The notes under the pieces are model-generated. The model was not told where the DNA came from, searched no databases, and worked only from the letters and a program-made list of their open reading frames with translations. From Ignavibacteriales bacterium (lineage in GTDB: Bacteria; Bacteroidota; Ignavibacteria; Ignavibacteriales; Melioribacteraceae): a stretch of 64,000 nt of DNA. Below are positions 1 through 6,975 of this stretch, one piece after another. Location of the stretch: NCBI GenBank assembly GCA_026390775.1, contig JAPLFF010000007.1, positions 1,240,001 through 1,304,000 on the forward strand. Direction: 5' to 3'. A program made the translations under genes and the position numbers. How positions within the stretch are numbered: position 1 is the stretch's first letter; each line of letters opens with the position of its first letter.

Positions 1-600
1 CCGGACGGAAACCCCAGATTACGTCTTGCAATTGATAATGCAAAAGCCGCCAACATGCCCGCAGATAATATTGAACGTGCAATAAAAAAAGCCACCGGTG
101 AACTTGAAGGTTCACAAATCTCTGAATTAATCTATGAAGGATATGGACCCGGCGGTGTAGCTATTATTGTGGAAGTTGCAACAGATAATAAAAATAGAAC
201 CGTTGCGGAGATTCGTCACATCTTTAGTAGAGGAAACGGTAATCTGGGCGAGACCGGATCTGTTGCGTGGATGTTTGAGAGAAAGGGAATTATAACAATC
301 AAGCGCGATAGCAAATCAGAAGATGAAATGATGGAAATAATTCTTGATGCCGGAGCAGACGATCTTAGTACGGAGGAAGATTTTTTTGAAGTAACAACTG
401 CTCTCGAAAAATTTGAGCATGTTAGAAAGATTTTGATTGATAAAAAGTTAACCATAGAAAATGCCGCGCTGCATTGGACCGCAAAGAATTTAACTCCAGT
501 TAAAGGAGACGATGCTGAAAAGTTAATGAAATTGATCGAGGCAATTGAAGAAAGCGATGATCTTCAAAATGTTTTTACAAATGCTGATTTTATAGAATGA
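1..600 (+). CDS. yebC: YebC/PmpR family regulator / TACO1-like protein, 5' end outside window
   Basis: This is the C-terminal 199 residues of a YebC-family protein; the reading frame is open from base 1, so the first ATG inside the window (base 55) is internal. Visible family signatures are NPRLRLAIDNAKAANMP and NIERAIKKATGE near the break, then the GPGGVA and GETGSVAWMF segments. The family is usually about 245-250 residues, so some 45 are missing upstream. Members have been described as DNA-binding regulators and, more recently, as translation factors that act on difficult peptide stretches; the sequence cannot decide between these. The gene sits just upstream of ruvC, the order commonly seen in bacteria. 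Confidence 0.95.
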   Translation, partial: PDGNPRLRLAIDNAKAANMPADNIERAIKKATGELEGSQISELIYEGYGPGGVAIIVEVATDNKNRTVAEIRHIFSRGNGNLGETGSVAWMFERKGIITIKRDSKSEDEMMEIILDAGADDLSTEEDFFEVTTALEKFEHVRKILIDKKLTIENAALHWTAKNLTPVKGDDAEKLMKLIEAIEESDDLQNVFTNADFIE

Positions 601-695
601 CCTTAGGTCATTCCGAACAAACGAGCGGCTGCGAGTTTGATGAGGAATCTCCATAAAGAAGAGCTTGAGATCCCTCGCTTCGCTCAGGATAACTA
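601..695. repeat. REP-like interspersed repeat between yebC and ruvC (family C)
   Basis: The whole yebC-ruvC gap is made of a sequence type that recurs at 21121-21203. Shared blocks, in order, are GTCATTC near the left end, GA(G/A)GAATC in the middle, and TCGCTTCGCTCAG / TCGCTTTGCTCAG at the right end. It begins just after the yebC stop and ends directly before the ruvC ATG. Such elements are common between genes in this part of the bacterial tree; no protein is encoded. Confidence 0.6.
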
Positions 696-696
696 A

Positions 697-1236
697 ATGA
701 GAATACTCGGCGTTGACCCAGGTACAATTTTCACTGGCTATGGTATTATAGATTTTGAGAGTAACGAACTGAAATATGTCTCAGCGGGAATTATAAAAAT
801 TCCAACCACTAAAGAAATGTCTCCCCGTCTTAAAATAATTTATAATGAATTGGATAAATTAATTAAACAATTCCGCCCGGATGAGTTTGCACTTGAAACA
901 GCATTCTATGGTAAGAATGTTCAATCGGCATTAAAGATTGGTTATGCCCGCTGTGTTTCAATGCTGGCGGCGGTTCATAATGGCATTCCGATGAAAGAAT
1001 ATTCCCCGCGTGAAATTAAAAAATCAGTTGTGGGAAACGGAGCTTCATCAAAAGAACAAGTGCAGTATATGATAAAAAAACTTCTTGCAATCCGTAAAAT
1101 AAAAATGAAATTTGATGAAAGCGACGCGCTTGCAGTTGCTATCTGTCATGCGTTCAAAGTAAATTCATTCGCAAAGGGAAGCAAAAACTGGAAAGAGTTT
1201 ATTATAGAAAATCCGGATAGAGTTATTGGAGAATAA
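697..1236 (+). CDS. ruvC: Crossover junction endodeoxyribonuclease RuvC
   Basis: RuvC is the dimeric, metal-dependent resolvase that cuts Holliday junctions together with the RuvAB branch-migration motor. The 179-residue product opens with RILGVDPGT, giving the first catalytic Asp (D7). The other acidic residues are E67 (ALETAFYGKN) and D140/D143 (FDESDALAVAICHA), so the four-residue active site is intact. Length is close to the usual 160-175. The start at 697 immediately follows an interspersed repeat, and no strong ribosome-binding site is visible. ruvA follows at 2128 but an unrelated exported protein gene lies between them; ruvB is not in the window. Confidence 0.96.
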   Translation: MRILGVDPGTIFTGYGIIDFESNELKYVSAGIIKIPTTKEMSPRLKIIYNELDKLIKQFRPDEFALETAFYGKNVQSALKIGYARCVSMLAAVHNGIPMKEYSPREIKKSVVGNGASSKEQVQYMIKKLLAIRKIKMKFDESDALAVAICHAFKVNSFAKGSKNWKEFIIENPDRVIGE

Positions 1237-1324
1237 AATTTCTTCTTGCTGTTAAGATAAACTTGACCGAAGTTGCACTGGAAAAATTCCTCTAAATTAA
1301 TACTAACTAAATATCGAGGAAAAC

Positions 1325-2029
1325 ATGAAGCCATCAAAGTTATTACTCTTATTATTAGCAATTCTTACTACTAATTTTTCTCTTTTCGCACAAAACGATT
1401 CGGTGAGTTACAAAAGTCAGTTGCAGTTTCATTTGATTAATGGGTATTCTCTATCTTATCTAAATTTATTTTGTCCTTCATCTGGAATAAGATTTAAAAT
1501 TGATCTTCGTTTTAATGGTACTTCCGAGGACAGGGATAATATTCAAAATTCTTTTGATAACAATCCAAATAATCCTATTAGCGAAGAACAAAAGTTTAAG
1601 GACAATCAAGCAAATAGTTCTCAAAATTATAACCTAGCTGTTAATTACATGTGGATATCTAATATTGCGAAGGAAATAAATTTGTACTTAGGTATTGGCC
1701 CTTTGATTAGTTATTCTAGAAATCATGCCGTAGATAACGATGAAACAATTCCTTCAACCCAGAACAGTTATGTTAAATCATTTTATGAAGCAACGTCGTC
1801 TTCCTTTGGTTTAGGTATACAGGGAGTTATTGGTGTGGAATGTAATATAACAGAGAAAATTTCCATGCTTGCAGAATTTAATTTAAATGGCACTTATAGT
1901 TGGGACTATTGGAAATATAATTCTGAAAATCAATCTACTAGTCTTAGTAGAACAGAAAATACTGAAGACGGCAGTTCTTGGAATTATGGATTGGACAATA
2001 TAAAGATAGGAATTGCGTATCGTTTCTAA
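1325..2029 (+). CDS. Exported hypothetical protein, likely outer-membrane beta-barrel
   Basis: The 234-residue product begins with a clear signal peptide (MKPSKLLLLLLAILTTNFSLFAQ, probable cleavage after FAQ) and ends in Phe (IKIGIAYRF), as outer-membrane barrels often do. The body is rich in Asn, Ser and aromatic residues with alternating strands such as NLYLGIGPLISYS and FGLGIQGVIGVECNITEKISMLAEFNLNGTYSW, consistent with a small OmpA-barrel-like or opacity-like protein. A specific function is not recognisable. A good purine-rich site (CGAGGA) precedes the ATG. The gene splits ruvC from ruvA and is followed by its own terminator-like hairpin. Confidence 0.75.
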   Translation: MKPSKLLLLLLAILTTNFSLFAQNDSVSYKSQLQFHLINGYSLSYLNLFCPSSGIRFKIDLRFNGTSEDRDNIQNSFDNNPNNPISEEQKFKDNQANSSQNYNLAVNYMWISNIAKEINLYLGIGPLISYSRNHAVDNDETIPSTQNSYVKSFYEATSSSFGLGIQGVIGVECNITEKISMLAEFNLNGTYSWDYWKYNSENQSTSLSRTENTEDGSSWNYGLDNIKIGIAYRF

Positions 2030-2042
2030 TCTTGCCTTTAAC

Positions 2043-2097
2043 AACCGCAAACTTTAGTTTTCACTAAACAATTTTCTAATTAGGGTTTGCGGTTTTT
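2043..2097 (+). terminator. Probable rho-independent terminator after the barrel gene
   Basis: A 10-bp perfect stem (AACCGCAAAC at 2043-2052 with GTTTGCGGTT at 2085-2094) is followed by a T run. The loop is long (about 32 nt) and AT-rich, so strength is uncertain, but position just after a stop codon supports the call. Confidence 0.6.
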
Positions 2098-2127
2098 CTT
2101 TCATCAATACTAACTACTAATTATTAT

Positions 2128-2715
2128 ATGATCGGTTACTTACGCGGTAAAATAATTTCAAAGAAACCAACAAAACTTTTAATTGATGTGAACGGTGTTG
2201 GCTATCTTGTTAACATTTCAATCAGCACATTTGAAAAAATTGCAGACAAGGTAGAAGTTTCTCTCTACACTTATTTAAGTGTACGGGAATCAGCGATGGA
2301 TCTGTATGGGTTCTATTCTCTTGCAGAAAAAGAAATGTTTGAATTGCTGATAAGCGTTAGCGGAATAGGACCTAAATCAGCACAAAGTATTTTATCCGGA
2401 ATTCAAATTGAAGATTTGAAAGATGCATTAAGAGCAGGAAATATTTCCAGACTAATTTCTATTCCTGGTATAGGAAGAAAAACCGCAGAAAGATTAATGG
2501 TTGAATTGAGAGATAAAGCAGATTCGGTTTCAGACAGCAGCGAAGATTCTAAAGCGGGGACCTCAACGATTCGCTACGACGCTATAACTGCATTGGTTAA
2601 TCTTGGCTATAATCAGAAAGTTGCTGAAAGAGCAGTAAGAGCAATTACAGATCGTAATCCGAATATCTCAATTGAAGATTTAATAAAAGAAACTTTGGTG
2701 GGCTTAAATAATTAA
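2128..2715 (+). CDS. ruvA: Holliday junction branch migration protein RuvA
   Basis: RuvA tetramers hold the Holliday junction in a square-planar form and load RuvB. The 195-residue protein starts MIGYLRGKIISKKPTKLLIDVNGVGY, the classic OB-fold domain I. Domain II carries two helix-hairpin-helix motifs, LLISVSGIGPKSAQSIL and LISIPGIGRKTAERLMVEL. After an acidic linker (about residues 130-145) the C-terminal RuvB-contacting domain reads DAITALVNLGYNQKVAERAV. Length is normal for the family. The gene ends just before a two-way terminator. Confidence 0.97.
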   Translation: MIGYLRGKIISKKPTKLLIDVNGVGYLVNISISTFEKIADKVEVSLYTYLSVRESAMDLYGFYSLAEKEMFELLISVSGIGPKSAQSILSGIQIEDLKDALRAGNISRLISIPGIGRKTAERLMVELRDKADSVSDSSEDSKAGTSTIRYDAITALVNLGYNQKVAERAVRAITDRNPNISIEDLIKETLVGLNN

Positions 2716-2716
2716 A

Positions 2717-2749
2717 AGAAGCCCGATTTTTTTAAGAAATCGGACTTCT
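2717..2749. terminator. Bidirectional terminator between ruvA and the M56 gene
   Basis: The stem pairs AGAAG at 2717-2721 with CTTCT at 2745-2749, and CCGATTT at 2723-2729 with AAATCGG at 2737-2743, with one internal mismatch. It lies between two convergent genes and has T-rich and A-rich sides, so it can serve both strands. Confidence 0.75.
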
Positions 2750-2758
2750 GAAGTTGGA

Positions 2759-4876
2759 CTAATCATTAATCATAAATTTTTCATCATCTTTCAATTCTTT
2801 TCCATAATGTTTCTTATAAATTTCAAGATATTTTTTGTGCAACTCCGGCGAAGCTTTCTTTCCATTTATTTTCATTTCGTCTTTTGAAAGAATAAAATCA
2901 TCAAGATCATCTCCCTCATTAAGTAAATTATCTTTAACGAGTTCATCTTTAGCATCATTAATAAACTCTTTCAAGATCTTCATTTTTTCCTTTAGCTTTC
3001 CCATGTTTGCATTAAGCTCTTTTATGCTTTTCTTAAAAGCTTCGCTATTAGGACCGCTCTTTTTCATTTCCTCGTTGAATTTTTCCGAATCAAATTTGAA
3101 GTCTTTCATGTTTTTTTTCAACTCTTTCATGGATTCCTTAAATACTTCGTTATCAAATTTGAAATTCTTCATGTTTTCTTTCAATTCCTTCATAGATTCC
3201 TTAAATGCTTCATTATCAAATTTTAAGCTATCCAATCCTTCAAAATGCATTGGAGGAATTGTTATAGACGGAATATCAATTCTTGGAATATGAATCGGTG
3301 GAATTTTAAATGAATGCATCGCGAAATTCTCGCGAAGATTTTTTTGAACATCCTTCATAATATCTTTCCATTCGGTTGTATCAAATGCTATCGGGGGCAT
3401 GGGCGGAATGTCAAAATCGAAATCATAATTATAACCATAACTACCTTTGAATTTTTTCATCTTTTCCTTGAACTGTTTCATTTCCTCTTTGTGTTTATTC
3501 ATATTACCGCGGAACTCTTCCATAGCTGAATCATACTCGTTAAGGCGTTCCGTTATTTTATTTTCATATTTATTCAGATCTTTTTCCGGCACTTTCTCGC
3601 CATCTATAAATAATTCCTCGAGCTTACCGTTGTTTAGTTTTGCTTTGAATTTTTTCTCCTCACCGTTAACATCATCATAAAATTTTAAAGTACGGGTCCC
3701 TTTTTTTAATGATGTTGTATCAGGAATATAGTTGATATTACCAACCGGACTCTTGAAAGAGGCATTATCACTTAATGATGTAACCGGATTTATAAAAGAA
3801 GCAGTTGTTAATCCGCGTGGATTCTCTTTTGCCGAGGAGGAAGAATAAATTGATACTACTGTCATTAATAAAAGCAAAACAGCGAATGCGGTGAACTTAA
3901 CGCCATACGATGTATTTTTGTTTTTTGTTGTCATTCTATTTATTCTCCTAAATAATTGATTTTTCTTCCCTATTGCAGCAAGCGCTAATTCATTTTCTTC
4001 AGAACAAATCTGCTGCAAATTGTATAGAGCTTTGAAGTAAACCAAAGAACCGCCGCATAATTTCAAAGTAAGATCATCGCAGCAATTTTCTCTTTCGCTG
4101 TTGATTGTTGATGTAATCCACCATACAACCGGATGGTAAAAGAAAATTGTCTCGATCAAAGTCTGAATAAAATTAAGTATAAAGTCATAGCGTTTTATAT
4201 GAGCAAGCTCATGAATGATTATTGCTTCAACTTGCTCTTGCGGTAAACCGGTTAACATTCCTAACGGAAGTAAAATCACCGGCTTCAAATATCCCATTGC
4301 GACAGGCGCTTTTACCTTTGATGATTCATAAATCCCAACTAATTGTTTTATACCGATATTGTTTGAAAGTTCTCTTAATCTATATACCCAAAAATCATCT
4401 AAAGGTTTTATCCCGACCGTTCTTAATCTTTGTACATAAAGTACTCCGCCGATAAAACGCATTGAAAAAAGAAGAAATCCCAATAGTCAGAGAGTAACAA
4501 TTACAGAAACATTTTGTGAAAAATAATATTCTATCACTTTTACAAAACTTAGGTTTGTGCCGGATGCACCTGTAGAAGTAACCTCAGTAGATACTTGAGA
4601 TGAAATTGCACCGCCGGAGATAATCCCAAAATCCGAAGAAACAGTTTTACCGGATGGATCATAAACTTGAGTAAAAGTTGCAAGCGAAAAGAGGAAGATC
4701 AAAACCAAAGCAGCGAAAGAAAAATTATAACGAAGCTGCGCACTCTTCTTTCCGGTTATTAAAAAAACGCCGCTAAGTAAAACAGCAATCATTGCTCCTT
4801 GCCATAATGAGTGAAAGATTGTCCAGCCGATTGCCTTTATTATTTCTTCGGGTATGAAGTTATAAATAAAGTTCAT
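2759..4876 (-). pseudogene. BlaR1/MecR1-like M56 membrane metalloprotease, interrupted by in-frame TGA
   Basis: The frame starting at ATG 4876 runs to a TGA at 4487-4489 (codon 130) and continues in the same frame to 2759, for about 705 codons in all. Reading through gives VTL-stop-LLGFLLFSMRFIGG, where family members normally have Trp (TGG) in that membrane segment, so a single G-to-A change explains the break. The N-terminal part has several membrane segments; the second part has the zinc-protease motif HELAH (4199-4213) and ERENCCDD. The periplasmic tail has no penicillin-binding domain; it has a proline/isoleucine stretch and repeated FDNEAFKESMKEL-type units. ATG 4876 overlaps the blaI stop (ATGA). 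It could be a nonsense mutant, a two-part gene with a TTG restart at 4483, or a base error. Confidence 0.8.
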
Positions 4877-5262
4877 CTCTGATCCTTTTCAATTTGGTTT
4901 AACAACTCTTTTATTTTTTTCAATTCTGCTTTTGACGGTTGAGAATTTCCAAGAGCTTGCATAACAAGATTTGCCGCCGAACCGCTGAATGCAGTCTCGA
5001 GAAGTTTATCAAGTAAAACTTTTTGAATATCGGCTTGATCTATCACAGCTTTATAAACATGACTTCTTTCGTTCTCATCTCGTTCAACAAGATTCTTTTC
5101 AAACATTATCTGAAGCATTTTCAAAGTTGTTGTGTAGCCGGTTTCTTTTTTTTCATTTAACTTTTCATTAACCGCTTTAACTGTTGAAGCTCCGTTCCGC
5201 CATAAGATCTGCAAAATTTCAAGTTCGGAATCAGTTGGTTTTGGTATTTGCCACTTTGCCAT
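4873..5262 (-). CDS. blaI: BlaI/MecI/CopY family transcriptional repressor
   Basis: The 129-residue product starting at 5262 reads MAKWQIPKPTDSELEILQILW, the usual N-terminus of winged-helix BlaI repressors, followed by the recognition region TVKAVNEKLNEKKETGYTTTLKMLQIMFEKNLV and a dimerisation C-terminus. A longer frame from 5340 exists, but the family match and an AAGG site about 9 nt upstream favour 5262. The repressor is normally inactivated by proteolysis triggered by the partner M56 sensor, encoded directly downstream with an ATGA overlap. A dyad suited to a BlaI-type operator lies at 5307-5322. Confidence 0.92.
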   Translation of the reverse strand: MAKWQIPKPTDSELEILQILWRNGASTVKAVNEKLNEKKETGYTTTLKMLQIMFEKNLVERDENERSHVYKAVIDQADIQKVLLDKLLETAFSGSAANLVMQALGNSQPSKAELKKIKELLNQIEKDQR

Positions 5263-5302
5263 TATTAAACCTTTTTTGTTTTCTAACCCTTGAGACGATC
5301 GA

Positions 5303-5322
5303 ATCATACGAAAAGTTTCGTA
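5303..5322 (-). promoter_or_regulatory. Candidate BlaI operator dyad with overlapping -10-like box
   Basis: TACGAAA-AG-TTTCGTA at 5307-5322 is a perfect 7+7 inverted repeat with a 2-nt centre, about 45 bp upstream of the blaI start codon. BlaI-family operators are short dyads with TAC...GTA ends, so this fits autoregulation. On the minus strand a TATGAT hexamer (5303-5308) overlaps the dyad edge and could be the -10 element, which would let a bound repressor block the promoter. Binding is inferred, not shown. Confidence 0.5.
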
Positions 5323-5486
5323 GATAGGGGAAAAAAACAATTATTGAGAAATAATAGGAATTAGAAAGAAAAATTTGGTTTTTTGTTCAACTTGGACAGA
5401 TGTCAAAAGTGCATTTCGGTGAGGGAGAATACAAAAAGTATAAAATCATTGAGAATTTAATTGAAGGATGAATTTTGTGATTTTTA

Positions 5487-5723
5487 TTATTCCTTCAACC
5501 CTAAACACTCCATCAACCTGTTGTGCGCTTCTTTGGGAAGGTTAACGTTATATTTTTTGTAGAACTCAATTGTGGTTTCAACAGATTTGAAGTAATGGTT
5601 ACAATTCTCACATTCGTCAAGATGTTTTTTTATCATAAGACAATTCGGGGAATCAAGCTGTTCGCCAAGATTATCGCAAATGTGCATCATTACATCTTTA
5701 CAGTTTGGTTTGTTCTTATTCAT
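5487..5723 (-). CDS. Zinc-finger anti-sigma factor (zf-HC2 type)
   Basis: The 78-residue protein carries the compact zinc-binding anti-sigma pattern: Cys in NCKDVMMHICD and the HLDECENC motif (HxxxCxxC) around residues 30-40. There is no membrane segment, so it looks like a soluble, possibly redox- or metal-responsive anti-sigma of the ZAS class. Its start overlaps the end of the ECF sigma gene by 8 bp, the usual arrangement for a sigma factor and its own inhibitor. The signal it senses is not evident. Confidence 0.8.
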   Translation of the reverse strand: MNKNKPNCKDVMMHICDNLGEQLDSPNCLMIKKHLDECENCNHYFKSVETTIEFYKKYNVNLPKEAHNRLMECLGLKE

Positions 5724-6279
5724 AATTAAACATTCCGTTTAATTCATTCCTTAAAAAAGATCTTGCTCGGTGTAGTCTTGATTTAACAGCCGGTACGGAA
5801 AGTTCTACCATCTTTGCAGTTTCTTCTGTTGAAAAACCCTCAACATCTCTCAGCATAAAAACAATTCTGTAATCTGCCGGAAGTTTTTCAATTGCTTTAT
5901 CAAGATGTTCCTTTAGTTCATTGTTTTCTGTTACCTTATCCGGAGTTACTTTCCAATCAGCGATATTTTTCTCATCAATGTCAGCATCCTCATCTTCAAA
6001 TGATGCATAAGCGTATTTGCTTTCTGACCGCGCAAGCATTAAACAATGATTGCTTACAACTCTGTAAAGCCAAGTGGATAATTTCGACTGTCCGCTGAAC
6101 TGATTTAAATTTTTCACCATGCTTAAAAAAGTTTCTTGCATAGTGTGCTCGGCTTTATCTTTATTTCTGCAAATCTTAAAAGAGAAATTATATACAGTCT
6201 GTTCGTAAATTTTTACAAGCTCTGCTAAAGATTTTCTGTCTCCCCGCTGTGCTTGCTCTATTAGTTTTAATTCATTCAT
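5716..6279 (-). CDS. ECF-type RNA polymerase sigma factor
   Basis: The 187-residue protein has sigma region 2 (about residues 10-80; YEQTVYNFSFKICRNKDKAE and STWLYRVVSNHCLMLAR) and region 4 (about 125-180; LPADYRIVFMLRDVEGFSTEETAKMVELS then AVKSRLHRARSFLR). Regions 1.2 and 3 are absent, as expected for the extracytoplasmic-function group. An acidic linker (FEDEDADIDEKN) separates the domains. Transcription likely runs on into the overlapping zinc-finger anti-sigma gene. The regulon is unknown. Confidence 0.93.
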   Translation of the reverse strand: MNELKLIEQAQRGDRKSLAELVKIYEQTVYNFSFKICRNKDKAEHTMQETFLSMVKNLNQFSGQSKLSTWLYRVVSNHCLMLARSESKYAYASFEDEDADIDEKNIADWKVTPDKVTENNELKEHLDKAIEKLPADYRIVFMLRDVEGFSTEETAKMVELSVPAVKSRLHRARSFLRNELNGMFNYE

Positions 6280-6313
6280 TTATTTGATGTCTTTATTCCG
6301 GTAAGGATTCTGG

Positions 6314-6946
6314 TTATTCATCACGTTGGAGTAAATTAATGTCTAAGCTTCTCCAAAGATAAACGCTAACAATGGAACAATACGGATTCCAATTATTCTT
6401 TTTTGAAATTGATTTAATCTTCTTTTCATCCGGTAGTTTTTTCAAATTGTAATTTAACATTACCGCTTTACGAATACCAAGATCGGAATAGGGAAGCACA
6501 TTTAACCGCCCCAACGTGAAAATCAAAAACATGTGTGAGGTCCAAACACCAATTCCTTTTACTTTTGTTAATTCCAAAATTATTTCTTCGTCTGATTTTT
6601 TAGAGAATCCTTTAAGATTAATTTCACACGATAGTATTTTTTCAGAAAGGTCTTTTACATATTTTACTTTGGCATTAGATAATCCGACCGCTCGCAATGA
6701 AGCATCTTCTGCTTTAAGGATTTGTTCAGGCAAAGGGTTGTTGTTGAATAAATTCATAAATCGAAAAGCTATCTTGTCAGCGGCATACATTGATAATTGC
6801 TGACCTATAATAGCATCTAGCAATGCATTGAAGTATTTCTTGTGAGGCATTAAATTGATAATACCGATGTTTTTTATTATTGTTGAAAGAGTATTATCAT
6901 GTTTGGAAAGGTGTTTTATAGCTCGTTTAATTTCTGCATTTTGCAT
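6314..6946 (-). CDS. AlkA-like DNA-3-methyladenine glycosylase (HhH-GPD)
   Basis: The 210-residue protein belongs to the helix-hairpin-helix base-excision glycosylases. YFNALLDAIIGQQLSMYAADKI is the family's first signature helix pair, LTKVKGIGVWTSHMFL is the hairpin, and LPYSDLGIRKAVML contains the catalytic Asp of the GPD motif. There is no C-terminal four-Cys iron-sulfur loop, which argues for the AlkA type that removes alkylated purines rather than for Nth or MutY. It lies 34 bp upstream of the sigma factor gene on the same strand and 29 bp from the divergent kinase-like gene. Confidence 0.9.
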   Translation of the reverse strand: MQNAEIKRAIKHLSKHDNTLSTIIKNIGIINLMPHKKYFNALLDAIIGQQLSMYAADKIAFRFMNLFNNNPLPEQILKAEDASLRAVGLSNAKVKYVKDLSEKILSCEINLKGFSKKSDEEIILELTKVKGIGVWTSHMFLIFTLGRLNVLPYSDLGIRKAVMLNYNLKKLPDEKKIKSISKKNNWNPYCSIVSVYLWRSLDINLLQRDE

Positions 6947-6975
6947 TAAAAATTACCTCAATATTTGTCGGTGAT

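Noticed and set aside
2835-3680. Plus-strand open frames opposite the M56 gene
   Set aside because: They mirror the low-complexity Lys/Glu/Phe repeats of the minus-strand gene and have no ribosome-binding site or family match.
4480-4495. The in-frame TGA as a selenocysteine or recoded codon
   Set aside because: Family members have Trp, not Cys, at this place; no selenocysteine stem-loop is evident; and TGA ends other genes here.
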